Assembly: GCF_002214585.1 (NCBI RefSeq)
Contig: NZ_CP014862.1
Coordinates: 1,116,001-1,180,000 of the forward strand
Reading direction: 5' to 3'
DNA: 64,000 bases
Source of the DNA: Thermococcus profundus
GTDB lineage: Archaea; Methanobacteriota_B; Thermococci; Thermococcales; Thermococcaceae
Positions 21,661 through 30,461 of this stretch are shown piece after piece. A model generated the notes under the pieces. The model saw only the letters and a list, made by a program, of their open reading frames with translations, searched no databases and was not told where the DNA came from. The position numbers were made by a program, and so were the translations under genes. Position 1 is the stretch's first letter, and each line of letters begins with the position of its first letter.

Positions 21661-23139
21661 ATGAGACCGCTCGACCTGACCGAGAAGGATCCTTCTAAGA
21701 AGATCACGATCTATTTCGAAGGGAAGCCCTACGAGGCCTACGAGGGCGAAAAACTTCCGGTGGCGATGCTCGCCAACGGGGTTTACTGGCTCACCACAAG
21801 CACGGAGGGTAGACACAGGGGGGCCTTCACCTTTGGCCCACTCCCGATTACCGTGAACGGTGTCAAGAACGTCAACGGAAGGAAAGTGGCCCTAAAGGAT
21901 GGTATGAGGATTGAGAGACAGCGGTATGAGGAGTTCCAAGAGCAGGTTGAGATAGACGAGAACAAGCCCGTCCTCCGCTACGTTGTGGACGTCGCGGTCA
22001 TCGGAGCCGGTCCAGCCGGCCTCGGCGTCGTGGAAGAAATCGAGGGAAAGCTCACAGTTGCCCTCATTGAGGAGAGGGGCTGGCTTGGTGGCGACATGTG
22101 GCTTAAGGGCGTTGATCAGGAGGGCTTTGGAAACCCGAGGGAGGCAATAGAGAAGCTAACAGACTTCCCGGAGAACGTCCGTGTCTTCCTCAAGACATCC
22201 TCACTTGGAGTATATGACAAGGGCGAGTACTTCTTGGTTCCCGCTGTGAGGAACGACCAGCTGATTGAGATAATGGCGAAGAGAGTTGTCCTTGCAACGG
22301 GGGCCGTTGACGGCATAATGCTCTTCGAGAACAACGACTGGCCGGGCGTTTTCAGGAGGAGCGATGCGCTGGAAGTCATGAACGTGTGGGGCGTTGCTCC
22401 CGGAAGGAAGGTCGCCGTCACCGGTGCTTTTCCAGATGAGATAACCCCCGAATTAGAGCGCTGGGGAATTGAGTACATCGTTGTTCCCAACGTCAAGAGG
22501 GTTGAAGGCGAAGACAAAGTTGAGCGCGTCATAGACGAGAACGGCAACGTCTACGAGGTTGACGCGCTGATAATGGCCGACGGCAGGATCCCGGACATAA
22601 ACCCGGTAACCCAGGCAGGAGGGAAGCTCCGCTTCAAGCGCGGCTACTACAGGCCGGTTTTAGACGACGAGCACAGGATAAGGGACGGAATCTACGTCGC
22701 GGGAAGCGCCGTGAGCATAAAGCCGCACTACGCGAACTACCTCGAAGGGAAGCTCGTTGGAGCCCACATCCTGAGGGAGTTTGGCTACGAGAGCGAGCCG
22801 TGCATATACGAGGAGAAGCTGAGGGAGTACGAGCCAGTGGCAAGGCCGATTCCGAAGCTCCCGCTCGATAGCTTCAACGGCGAGGACGTCCAGATATGCG
22901 GCTGTGGAGTCACCCTCGGAAAGGTTGACGAGGTCGTGAGGAGCGGAATAACAGATCTGCAGATAATCAAGCGCCTAACCCATCTCGCGATGGGCTTCTG
23001 TCAGGGCCGCTTCTGCCTCTTCAACGGCACCCTTCTGGTAGCTCAGAGGAGCGGAATGGGAATGGACAGGCTAGATATACCCGTCGCGAGGCCGCCCATA
23101 AAGAACGTCAAGATGAAGGTTGTCGCGGGGAGGGAGTGA
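21661..23139 (+). CDS. PDH1-type proline dehydrogenase, alpha subunit
   Basis: A 492-residue FAD/NAD-type oxidoreductase resembling the alpha subunit of the heteromeric dye-linked L-proline dehydrogenase PDH1 of Thermococcales. The N-terminal ~95 residues are a Fer2_4-like domain without its cluster cysteines. A nucleotide-binding fold starts at VAVIGAGPAGLG (about 110). The C-terminus carries a fused BFD-like domain with Cys413, 415, 447 and 452 (ICGCG... FCQGRFC), which can bind an iron cluster. It would pass electrons from the beta subunit onward. It is followed directly by beta. GAGGTGGGAGC precedes the ATG. Confidence 0.85.
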   Translation: MRPLDLTEKDPSKKITIYFEGKPYEAYEGEKLPVAMLANGVYWLTTSTEGRHRGAFTFGPLPITVNGVKNVNGRKVALKDGMRIERQRYEEFQEQVEIDENKPVLRYVVDVAVIGAGPAGLGVVEEIEGKLTVALIEERGWLGGDMWLKGVDQEGFGNPREAIEKLTDFPENVRVFLKTSSLGVYDKGEYFLVPAVRNDQLIEIMAKRVVLATGAVDGIMLFENNDWPGVFRRSDALEVMNVWGVAPGRKVAVTGAFPDEITPELERWGIEYIVVPNVKRVEGEDKVERVIDENGNVYEVDALIMADGRIPDINPVTQAGGKLRFKRGYYRPVLDDEHRIRDGIYVAGSAVSIKPHYANYLEGKLVGAHILREFGYESEPCIYEEKLREYEPVARPIPKLPLDSFNGEDVQICGCGVTLGKVDEVVRSGITDLQIIKRLTHLAMGFCQGRFCLFNGTLLVAQRSGMGMDRLDIPVARPPIKNVKMKVVAGRE

Positions 23140-23141
23140 AG

Positions 23142-24302
23142 ATGCCGACGAGGGAGCTTCCCGAGAAGAGCGAGATAACGATAATCGGCGGCGGAATAAT
23201 TGGGGTAACCCTCGCCCACGAGCTCGCTAAGAGAGGCGAAGAAGTTACCGTCATAGAGAAGCGCTTCATAGGTTCCGGCTCGACCTTCCGCTGTGGAACT
23301 GGAATAAGACAGCAGTTCAACGACGAGGCCAACGTCCAGGTTATGAAGCGCTCCGTCGAGCTGTGGAAGAAGTACAGCGAGGAGTACGGCTTCCCCTTCA
23401 GCCAGACCGGCTACCTCTTCCTCCTCTACGACGACGAGGAGGTTGAGACATTCAAGAGGAACATCGCGATACAGAACAAGTTCGGCGTCCCAACGAGGCT
23501 CATAACCCCTGAGGAGGCTAAGGAAATTGTTCCCCTCCTCGACATAAGCGAGGTAGTGGCCGCTTCCTGGAACCCGACGGACGGAAAGGCCAGCCCGTTC
23601 CACTCGACGGCGAAGTTCGCCCTCCACGCTGAGGAGTTCGGAGCGAGGCTCGTTGAGTACACGGAAGTGAAGGACTTCGTAATCGAGAACGGCGAGATAA
23701 AGGGCCTGAAGACGAGTAGGGGGACGATAAAGACTGGAATAGTGGTCAACGCCACCAACGCCTGGGCCAAGCTCGTCAACGCGATGGCGGTGATAAGGAC
23801 GAAGATACCGATAGAGCCGTACAAGCACCAGGCGGTGATAACCCAACCCATAAAGAATGGCTCGGTTAAGCCGATGGTCATCTCCTTCAGGTACGGCCAC
23901 GCATACCTTACCCAGACGGCACACGGCGGAATAATCGGCGGCGTCGGCTACGAGCTCGGACCAACCTACGACCTCAACCCGACCTACGAGTTCATGCGCG
24001 AGGTGAGCTACTACTTCACCAAGATAATCCCGGCTCTGAGGGAGCTCCTCATCCTGAGAACCTGGGCAGGCCACTACGCTAAGACTCCTGACAGCAACCC
24101 AGCTATAGGCAAGATCGAGGAGCTGAGCGACTACTACATAGCGGCTGGCTTCTCCGGCCACGGCTTCATGATGGCCCCGGCTGTGGCGGAGATGATGGCC
24201 GACCTCATAACAAAAGGCAGGACGGATTTGCCGGCCTGGTGGTACGATCCGTACCGCTTCGAGAGGGGCGAGCTCCGCGGAGTTGCCCTTCAGATGGGGT
24301 GA
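23142..24302 (+). CDS. PDH1-type proline dehydrogenase, beta (catalytic) subunit
   Basis: A 386-residue DAO-family flavoprotein: dinucleotide-binding ITIIGGGIIGVTLAHELAKRGEEVTVIEK at the N-terminus, RCGTGIRQQF in the substrate/FAD region and the C-terminal AAGFSGHGFMMAPAVAEMMADL FAD motif. In the homologous enzyme this subunit oxidises L-proline to pyrroline-5-carboxylate. ATG 23142 is preferred to GTG 23136, which overlaps the alpha stop, because GGGAGTGAAG then serves as ribosome-binding site. It is a close paralogue of the beta subunit at 26669. Confidence 0.88.
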   Translation: MPTRELPEKSEITIIGGGIIGVTLAHELAKRGEEVTVIEKRFIGSGSTFRCGTGIRQQFNDEANVQVMKRSVELWKKYSEEYGFPFSQTGYLFLLYDDEEVETFKRNIAIQNKFGVPTRLITPEEAKEIVPLLDISEVVAASWNPTDGKASPFHSTAKFALHAEEFGARLVEYTEVKDFVIENGEIKGLKTSRGTIKTGIVVNATNAWAKLVNAMAVIRTKIPIEPYKHQAVITQPIKNGSVKPMVISFRYGHAYLTQTAHGGIIGGVGYELGPTYDLNPTYEFMREVSYYFTKIIPALRELLILRTWAGHYAKTPDSNPAIGKIEELSDYYIAAGFSGHGFMMAPAVAEMMADLITKGRTDLPAWWYDPYRFERGELRGVALQMG

Positions 24303-24353
24303 GGTTTCGTTTTTCACTTCTTTTTAAATACTGCCACGGTTGGTTTCTCTGTG

Positions 24354-24380
24354 AACCAAAGGTGAAAAACCTTTTTATGA
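24354..24380 (+). promoter_or_regulatory. Promoter of the PDH2 operon with shared motif
   Basis: AACCAAAGGT-N3-AAACC (24354-24371) runs directly into the TATA-like CCTTTTTATG (24370-24379). T runs just upstream (24309-24326) probably end the PDH1 transcript. The match with the PDH1 promoter motif suggests a common regulator. Confidence 0.55.
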
Positions 24381-24427
24381 AAAAATCCTCATAAACGGCT
24401 TTTCTCAATCTACATCGGTGAAACTTC

Positions 24428-25879
24428 ATGCGCCTCACTGAACATCCCATTCTCGACTTCTCGGAAAGGCGGGGCAGAAAGGTGACGATCCATTTTGAAG
24501 GCCAGCCAGTAGAGGCCTACGAGGGAGAAACCATTGCAATGGCCCTCCACGCCGCGGGAATCAGAGTTCTCAGCCACAGCGCGGAGAAGCACAGACCGAG
24601 GGGTCTCTTCTGCGCCATTGGAAAGTGCTCCTCGTGTCTCGTTAAGGTAAACGGTGTCCCAAACGTCCGCTCGTGCATAACCCTTGTCGAAGAGGGCATG
24701 AAGGTGGAGATGCAGAGGGGCAAGGAAACCCTTCCGAAAGGCGCCAAACCTCCCGCATGGAAGGATGCACCGCGCTATAAGGCGGACGTCGTCGTAATCG
24801 GCGGCGGACCGGCGGGACTGATGGCGGCCATTCACGCTGCTGACGCCGGTGCGAGCGTCATCCTCATCGACGAGAACCCCATGCTCGGCGGCCAGCTCGT
24901 CAAGCAGACGCACAAGTTCTTCGGAAAGAGGGAGCAGTTCGCGGGAGTAAGGGGAGTGAAGATAGCCGAAATCCTCGGGGAGGAGGTAAAGAAAAGGGGC
25001 AACATAGAGGTTTTCCTCGAAACTTCGGCCGTTGGAGTCTTCCATGAGGGAGAGGAGAAGCTCGTTGCAGCTGTGAGGAAGAATAAAGAGCTTTTAGAAT
25101 TTTTAGGAAAGACCCTCGTCGTGGCAACGGGCGCAATGGAGAAGATGATACCCTTCGAGAACAACGATCTGCCCGGAATCTACGGCGCGGGGGCGATACA
25201 GACCCTCATGAACACCTATGGCGTCAAGCCCGGCGATAGAGTCCTCATCGTCGGAGCGGGCAACGTCGGGCTGATTCTGGCATACCAGCTCATCCAGGCC
25301 GGCGTTGAAGTGAAGGCGATAGTCGAGGCGATGCCAAAGGTCGGGGGATACTTTGTGCATGCGGCCAAGGTGAGGAGGCTCGGAGTTCCGATACTCACGA
25401 GACACACGATCCTGAGGGCAGAGGGTAAGGACAGGGTCGAGAGGGCTGTAATAGCTCAGCTCGACGAGAACTGGAGGCCGGTTCCCGGAACGGAGAAGGT
25501 ATTCGAGGTGGACACAATAGCGCTCGCCGTTGGACTGAGGCCGAGTATAGAACTCCTCCACCAGGCGGGCTGTCAGGTGAAGTTCGTGCGCGAACTGAGC
25601 GGCCACGTGGCGGTCAGAGACGGGAGGATGGAAACCACAGTCCAGGGAATATTCGTGGCAGGTGACTCCGCGGGAATAGAGGAGGCCACTACTGCCATGC
25701 TCGAGGGCAAGATAGCCGGAATCGCCGCTGCGCTCAAGGCCGGAGCCGCTTCTCCCGAATGGCTGGCGGAGATAGAGAAGGCCCAGCGCGATCTCCTGGA
25801 GTTCCGCTCCGGTCCCTTTGGAAGGCACGTGCTTGAGGGAATAAAGAAGGTTCTCGTGGGGGTCGATGGATATGCCTGA
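24428..25879 (+). CDS. pdhA: PDH2-type proline dehydrogenase complex, alpha subunit
   Basis: A 483-residue flavoprotein matching the alpha subunit of the four-subunit PDH2 complex, whose alpha has NADH-dehydrogenase activity. The N-terminal Fer2_4 domain keeps all four [2Fe-2S] cysteines: C62, C67, C70, C83 (FCAIGKCSSC... RSC). FAD-binding DVVVIGGGPAGLMAA starts near 119 and a second nucleotide fold VLIVGAGNVGLILA near 274. It lacks the C-terminal BFD-like domain found in the PDH1 alpha; that part is the separate pdhX gene here. The gene overlaps pdhF by 8 bases. Confidence 0.87.
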   Translation: MRLTEHPILDFSERRGRKVTIHFEGQPVEAYEGETIAMALHAAGIRVLSHSAEKHRPRGLFCAIGKCSSCLVKVNGVPNVRSCITLVEEGMKVEMQRGKETLPKGAKPPAWKDAPRYKADVVVIGGGPAGLMAAIHAADAGASVILIDENPMLGGQLVKQTHKFFGKREQFAGVRGVKIAEILGEEVKKRGNIEVFLETSAVGVFHEGEEKLVAAVRKNKELLEFLGKTLVVATGAMEKMIPFENNDLPGIYGAGAIQTLMNTYGVKPGDRVLIVGAGNVGLILAYQLIQAGVEVKAIVEAMPKVGGYFVHAAKVRRLGVPILTRHTILRAEGKDRVERAVIAQLDENWRPVPGTEKVFEVDTIALAVGLRPSIELLHQAGCQVKFVRELSGHVAVRDGRMETTVQGIFVAGDSAGIEEATTAMLEGKIAGIAAALKAGAASPEWLAEIEKAQRDLLEFRSGPFGRHVLEGIKKVLVGVDGYA

Positions 25880-26390
25880 CGTTCCCTCCTACCTCAGAAG
25901 GGGCTACATAACGCCAGAAGAGCTCTTTGGGATGATTCCAAAGCCGAGCGAGGAGAGGCTCAGGGCAAAACCGGTAGCGGTTCCGGAATGTCCGCAGGAG
26001 ATACCGTGCGCCCCGTGCAGGGAGGTCTGCCCAACTGGGGCCATAAACATGCCGACGCCAAACGATCTCCCAATCGTTGACTACGAGAAGTGCGTCGGAT
26101 GCTCCCTCTGCGTTCAGATATGCCCGGGTTTGGCGTTCTTCATGGTGCACTACGTCGGGGACAAGGCAAGGATAACGATGCCCCACGAACTTCTCCCGGT
26201 TCCAAAACGAGGTGATGAGGTAGTCCTCCTAAACCGCATGGGCGAGCCGGTTGGAACGGGAAGAGTCATCCTCGTCATACCGCGCGAGAAGAGCATGGGC
26301 GACACGGCAGTGGTCACGGTGGAGGTACCCATCGAGCTCGCCTGGGAAGTGAGGGCAATTAGAGTTCCGGGAGGGAAGAGGAATGACTGA
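25872..26390 (+). CDS. pdhF: PDH2-type complex, two-[4Fe-4S] ferredoxin subunit (gamma)
   Basis: A 172-residue ferredoxin-like protein. The first cluster motif is CPQEIPCAPCREVCPTG (Cys40, 46, 49, 53) and the second CVGCSLCVQICPG (Cys74, 77, 80, 84). The C-terminal half is a small beta domain. It would wire electrons between alpha and beta in the complex. ATG 25872 is chosen because GGGGGT lies 8 bases before it; an ATG at 25866 is also in frame. It is translationally coupled to pdhA. Confidence 0.85.
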   Translation: MPDVPSYLRRGYITPEELFGMIPKPSEERLRAKPVAVPECPQEIPCAPCREVCPTGAINMPTPNDLPIVDYEKCVGCSLCVQICPGLAFFMVHYVGDKARITMPHELLPVPKRGDEVVLLNRMGEPVGTGRVILVIPREKSMGDTAVVTVEVPIELAWEVRAIRVPGGKRND

Positions 26391-26679
26391 AGATCCAAAG
26401 GGGAAGATAATCATCTGCCGATGCAACGACGTCACACTCAAAGAGATCGAAGACCTCATAGAGGGGGGAATAACCGACATCGAGGAGATAAAGCGCCTCA
26501 CGAGGATTGGGATGGGCCCCTGCCAGGGGAGAACCTGCATTCCTCTAGTGATCTCGATAATCGCCAGAAAGGCAGGTAAGAAGCCCGGCGAGATTCCGGT
26601 TCCAGCAACGCGCGTTCCCGTCAGGCCGGTGATGATGGGAGTTTTAGCGGGCGAGATGGGTGATGACGATGAGGAGTGA
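26383..26679 (+). CDS. pdhX: PDH2-type complex, small BFD-like [2Fe-2S] subunit (delta)
   Basis: A 98-residue protein with the BFD/Fer2_BFD cysteine layout CRC (C12, C14) and CQGRTC (C47, C52) around a helical hairpin (EIEDLIEGGITDIEEIKRLTRIG). This domain is homologous to the C-terminus fused onto the PDH1 alpha subunit. It overlaps pdhF by 8 bases and pdhB by about 11, so all four PDH2 genes are translationally linked. Confidence 0.87.
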   Translation: MTEDPKGKIIICRCNDVTLKEIEDLIEGGITDIEEIKRLTRIGMGPCQGRTCIPLVISIIARKAGKKPGEIPVPATRVPVRPVMMGVLAGEMGDDDEE

Positions 26680-27826
26680 AGCCAAAACCGTCATTATCGG
26701 CGGCGGCATAATAGGTCTCAGCATAGCCTACAACCTTGCCAAGCTCGGCGAGAGCGATGTGGTTGTCCTCGAAAAGGGCTACCTCGGAAACGGCTCGACA
26801 TTTCGCTGTGGGACGGGGATAAGGCAACAGTTCAACGACGAGGCGAACATCCGGATGATGAAGCGCTCCGTCGAGCTCTGGAAAGGTCTGAGCGAAGAAC
26901 TCGGCATGGACGTCGAATTCACACAGAGCGGCTACCTTTTCCTCATCTACGAGAAGGATGAGCTTGAGGCATTTAAAAACAACGTCCGGCTCCAGAACAG
27001 GTTTGGAGTTCCTTCGAGGATAATAACGCCCGAGGAGGCAAAGGAGATAGTCCCGCCGCTCAACACCAACGGCGTTATAGCGGCCGCGTGGAACCACACC
27101 GACGGAAAGGCAAACCCGTTTAAAGCTGTTTTCGCCTATGCGGAAGCCGCCAAAAGGCTGGGCGTTGAGATATACGAGTACACGGAGGCGAAGGACATCA
27201 GAGTTGAAGAGGGGAAGATAAAGACAGTCGTGACCAACAGGGGCGAGATAAAGACTGGCAGGGTTATCAACGCAGCCAACGCCTGGGCGCCGCTCATAAA
27301 CAAAATGGCTGGGGTGCCGATAAAAATCCCGATAGAGCCCTACAAGCACCAGGGGGTAAAAACCGAGCCAATAAAGCCCGGTCAGATAGAGCCGATGGTG
27401 ATATCCTTCAAGCACGGCGGCGTTTATTTGACCCAGGAGGCCTACCAGGGGGGCGTCATCGGCGGCTACGGCCTCAAATACGGGCCGACCTACGACATAA
27501 CTCCGACCTACGAGTTCCTCCGTGGAGTCAGCTACCGCTTTTCTCAGATAATACCAGCCCTGAAGTACGTGAACGTCATAAGGATATGGGGCGGCTTCTA
27601 CGCTGAAACTCCAGACCACAACGCGGCCATCGGAAGGATAAACGAGATAGACGAGTTCTACATAGCGGCTGGCTTTTCCGGCCACGGCTTCATGCTCGCT
27701 CCGGCCGTTGCCGAGGCCCTAGCGGAGTTCATCGTGGATGGGAAGACTGACAAGCCGCTCGACTTCTACGATCCGTACCGCTTTGAGAGAGGGGAGCTTA
27801 GGGGTCAGGCACTTCAGATGGGCTGA
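26669..27826 (+). CDS. pdhB: PDH2-type proline dehydrogenase, beta (catalytic) subunit
   Basis: A 385-residue DAO-family FAD enzyme: TVIIGGGIIGLSIAYNLAKLG, RCGTGIRQQFNDEANI, and C-terminal AAGFSGHGFMLAPAVAEALAEF. In the characterised PDH2 this subunit carries proline dehydrogenase activity. It is clearly a paralogue of the PDH1 beta at 23142, with the same ends (YDPYRFERGELRG... LQMG). ATG 26669 is chosen for the GGGTGAT just before it; GTG 26660 and ATG 26663 are also in frame. Confidence 0.88.
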   Translation: MRSEAKTVIIGGGIIGLSIAYNLAKLGESDVVVLEKGYLGNGSTFRCGTGIRQQFNDEANIRMMKRSVELWKGLSEELGMDVEFTQSGYLFLIYEKDELEAFKNNVRLQNRFGVPSRIITPEEAKEIVPPLNTNGVIAAAWNHTDGKANPFKAVFAYAEAAKRLGVEIYEYTEAKDIRVEEGKIKTVVTNRGEIKTGRVINAANAWAPLINKMAGVPIKIPIEPYKHQGVKTEPIKPGQIEPMVISFKHGGVYLTQEAYQGGVIGGYGLKYGPTYDITPTYEFLRGVSYRFSQIIPALKYVNVIRIWGGFYAETPDHNAAIGRINEIDEFYIAAGFSGHGFMLAPAVAEALAEFIVDGKTDKPLDFYDPYRFERGELRGQALQMG

Positions 27827-27834
27827 ATTTTCTT

Positions 27835-29109
27835 TTAATCTCCTATTTCCAGTCCGGCCTCCTTGTTCACCTTTTTCCAGTTTCTTCCGAAAAGGAAGGG
27901 TAGCTTTCCAGGCTTAACGATGCGCTCCCACCTTTCGAGGAGCTTTTCCTCCTCGAGGAAAGCCCACTCCGTTAAGGTCTTTAAGTCCTCTGGAGTCTTC
28001 TCTATCTCCCTCGCCCTTTGGATTAACTCCGCCTGGAGGGTGTCCCTCTCCCGGGAAAACTCGTCTATGCATGAGCGGTAGTTCGTCAGGAACTTCCTGT
28101 GAAAGGCCTCGAAGCGCCACCAGTAAGTATTGGGGTCGTACTTGTCGGTTGGCTTCTTTCCGAGGTCGGGAAGGCCTCCTTCAAAGCTCACCGGCTTGAA
28201 GATGCTGAGACATGGGTTGGAGGTGCCCGTGAACCAGTGGAGGCCCTTCCCCAGCTCCGAGACCTGTGAGGATGCCGTCTGAGAGGGTCTCGTTAAACCC
28301 CCGTAGTGCATGCATACGTCCCTCATAGAGCCCTTCTCCGGGCTGTATGGCTCGAACGAGTGGGAGCGCAGAAGGGACATCATGTATTCGAGCGTTATCT
28401 CGCCCTCTTTCTCCTTCAGCTTCCCAAGGGTGAAGGCTCTCCTCTCCCTTCCGTGGGCAAAGTGCGTGTAGAACCTGTCCGAGAAGTGCTTCGCAAAGTT
28501 AAAGTCCCCCTTTCCCGCGAGCCTCTCAACGCCCTCGGAGGCCATGTCCCAGTCCTTCTCTATTGTCAGAGCGTTTGATATCGAATAGACTCCCTCGATC
28601 CTCTTTGCCGCCCACTCCTTGCCGACGGTCTCAAGAACCCACGCTTCCCTCGGGTCTGCGATTATGAAGGAGCTGAAGTAGTAGAGCTTGTGGTTCTTGC
28701 TCCCGTTCCCGCCCTGCAGGCCCTGCTCCACAAGCGAAACTATGAAGTTCAGCGCCTCCCTCGCGCTCTTCGTCCTTTCAAGGGCGAGGCGGATCATGTC
28801 CATGCCGGTTATTCCCTTTTTCGGGCCTTTGACCTTCGTGAAGACAGCGGTGTTCCCTATGGCAACTTCGAACTCGTTGACGCCCATCTCTGCCCCCCAC
28901 ATCCACCAGGGACGGGAGAGGATGACCGCGTATGTTTCTTTCACCTGCGGGAATTCAACATAGGTCAGCTTTGTTTTCTCCTCCTCGTGCTTCATCCTGG
29001 GAATTAGCTCCAGAACTTGAGCTTCGTTCGGTTCCCTGTCGCTGTTTTTGGCGAAGATGGTTACCCCTTCCTTGGTGGCCTCAGGGGAGGCCACGAGAAC
29101 ATCACACAT
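27835..29109 (-). CDS. C69-family dipeptidase (secernin-like Ntn hydrolase)
   Basis: A 424-residue protein starting MCDVLVASPEATKEGVTIFAKNSDREPNEAQ. Cys2 would be the N-terminal nucleophile after Met removal, and the NSDREPNEAQ motif is typical of family C69. It probably hydrolyses dipeptides, in line with a peptide-based metabolism. No signal peptide is present, so it is cytoplasmic. It is divergent from an MFS transporter across a 59-base gap holding an inverted repeat. Its end is 8 bases from pdhB (convergent). Confidence 0.87.
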   Translation of the reverse strand: MCDVLVASPEATKEGVTIFAKNSDREPNEAQVLELIPRMKHEEEKTKLTYVEFPQVKETYAVILSRPWWMWGAEMGVNEFEVAIGNTAVFTKVKGPKKGITGMDMIRLALERTKSAREALNFIVSLVEQGLQGGNGSKNHKLYYFSSFIIADPREAWVLETVGKEWAAKRIEGVYSISNALTIEKDWDMASEGVERLAGKGDFNFAKHFSDRFYTHFAHGRERRAFTLGKLKEKEGEITLEYMMSLLRSHSFEPYSPEKGSMRDVCMHYGGLTRPSQTASSQVSELGKGLHWFTGTSNPCLSIFKPVSFEGGLPDLGKKPTDKYDPNTYWWRFEAFHRKFLTNYRSCIDEFSRERDTLQAELIQRAREIEKTPEDLKTLTEWAFLEEEKLLERWERIVKPGKLPFLFGRNWKKVNKEAGLEIGD

Positions 29110-29132
29110 AGTTTCACCGCTAATTTCTTAGG

Positions 29133-29154
29133 GGAAGTTTTATAAGAAACTTCC
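29133..29154. promoter_or_regulatory. Inverted repeat enclosing back-to-back TATA boxes
   Basis: GGAAGTTT-TATAAG-AAACTTCC is a perfect 8-bp inverted repeat. Its centre gives TTTTATAAG in one direction and CTTATAAAA in the other, suitable TATA boxes for the MFS gene and the C69 gene. A protein bound here would control both. Confidence 0.55.
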
Positions 29155-29168
29155 TGTAGGGCGAGGTG

Positions 29169-30413
29169 ATGCCAGGCCTGAAGAGGGAGCAAGCTCTGCT
29201 ACAGGGACACAGGGAGAAAGCCAGCAAGCACAGGAGGATTAGGGTTAAGCGGAGGAATGTCGTCATCCTAGCCCTCTCCATGTTCGTCGCCAACGTGGCT
29301 TTTGGAATGGCATTCCCCTACCTGAGCGTCTACATGCAGTACCTTGGTGCGACTATGTTTATGGTAGGCCTTCTAAGCGTGGCATTCAATCTGACATCTA
29401 CGGTATTCCAGTACCCCTTTGGCTGGCTCTCCGACGCAACGAGAAACAGGAAGGGCTTCATAGCGTTCGGTGCCGCTTCTATAGGGCTGTTCTACGCGGT
29501 GATGCCTTTCACTACCTCGCCGCTTCAGGTTTTAGTACTCCGAACACTTCAGGGAGCGTTCGGCTCGGCCATGACCCCCGCCCATTCCGCCCTCATTTCG
29601 GAGCTTTCAACAAAGGCTGGCTCAATCTTCGGTCTCTTCAACTCCATAGAGAACGCCGGCTACATGGTGGGAAACTTCGTGGGATCTGTTGTGGTTGAGT
29701 ACCTCGGCATAAAAAGCCTCTTCGTTATCTCGGGTCTTCTCCTCTTCCTTTCAGCCGGAATAGTTATTCTCGTCAGGGAAAGGCCCGCCGGGAGAAGGGG
29801 CCTCATCGGAATGATACTCGTCCAGGAGGGAAGGGAGAGCTGGAGAGCAACTGTGAGAGGCTCCTCATTCGTGAAGCTCATGAGGGGCCATCTGGGACTC
29901 TTCTATCTTACAGTCTTCCTCGTGATGGTGGCAAGCGGACAGTTCTACAGCGTATCCTCCGTCTACTTCAAGAGAGCCTTCGGAGAGTGGAGCGTTGGGG
30001 TTCTGTTTGGAATAGAGAGCCTTGCGGCGGCCCTGAGCGGGTACTTCCTCGGGAGGCTGATAGACAGGTACGGTGCAAAGAGGTTCTACCTCGTCGCGAT
30101 AGCCGGTTACGCCTTCGCCTTCGTCCTCTATGCCATCGTCAGAAACGTCTGGCTGGCCTTCGGAGTGGCGTTTCTATCCGGAATTAAGTGGATACTGACG
30201 ATAAACTCCACCTCCGCCTACGTTGCCCAAAATGTGGGCGCATCCGAGCGCGCCCAAGGCATGGGGCTTCTAAACGCCATGATGAGCCTCGGGTGGGTGG
30301 TTGGGCCGCTTATAGGCGGTTATCTTTCGGGGATAAGCTTCCAGGTCAATTTCATCAGCACCACCATTCCTCTGGGCATCGCCTTTCTTCTGGCACTCAG
30401 GCTCCCAGAGTGA
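29169..30413 (+). CDS. MFS transporter
   Basis: A 414-residue protein with 12 predicted membrane helices after a basic ~30-residue N-terminal tail. The MFS loop 2-3 signature is seen as GWLSDATRNRKG. Residues 20-40 (RIRVKRRNVVILALSMFVANVAFG) lead into helix 1. The pattern is of a drug/metabolite exporter type; the substrate is unknown. With transcription expected near 29168 the mRNA would be nearly leaderless from ATG 29169. A later start is possible. It shares a regulatory inverted repeat with the divergent dipeptidase gene. Confidence 0.85.
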   Translation: MPGLKREQALLQGHREKASKHRRIRVKRRNVVILALSMFVANVAFGMAFPYLSVYMQYLGATMFMVGLLSVAFNLTSTVFQYPFGWLSDATRNRKGFIAFGAASIGLFYAVMPFTTSPLQVLVLRTLQGAFGSAMTPAHSALISELSTKAGSIFGLFNSIENAGYMVGNFVGSVVVEYLGIKSLFVISGLLLFLSAGIVILVRERPAGRRGLIGMILVQEGRESWRATVRGSSFVKLMRGHLGLFYLTVFLVMVASGQFYSVSSVYFKRAFGEWSVGVLFGIESLAAALSGYFLGRLIDRYGAKRFYLVAIAGYAFAFVLYAIVRNVWLAFGVAFLSGIKWILTINSTSAYVAQNVGASERAQGMGLLNAMMSLGWVVGPLIGGYLSGISFQVNFISTTIPLGIAFLLALRLPE

Positions 30414-30461
30414 GGACATTAACCTCTTAAACCCTGAGTCCGATTCCACTCCGGTGGGAGA

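Noticed and set aside
23043-24317. Open frame of 424 codons on the minus strand
   Set aside because: Antisense to the PDH1 beta subunit, which is clearly real. No motif or ribosome-binding site.
26621-27685. Open frame of 354 codons on the minus strand
   Set aside because: Antisense to pdhB; the same shadow pattern as over the PDH1 beta.
21661-27826. Sarcosine, glycine or opine oxidase identity for the PDH genes
   Set aside because: The subunit sets match PDH1 (alpha, beta) and PDH2 (alpha, gamma, delta, beta) exactly and stand behind a PutP-type symporter; other substrates cannot be excluded but are less likely.
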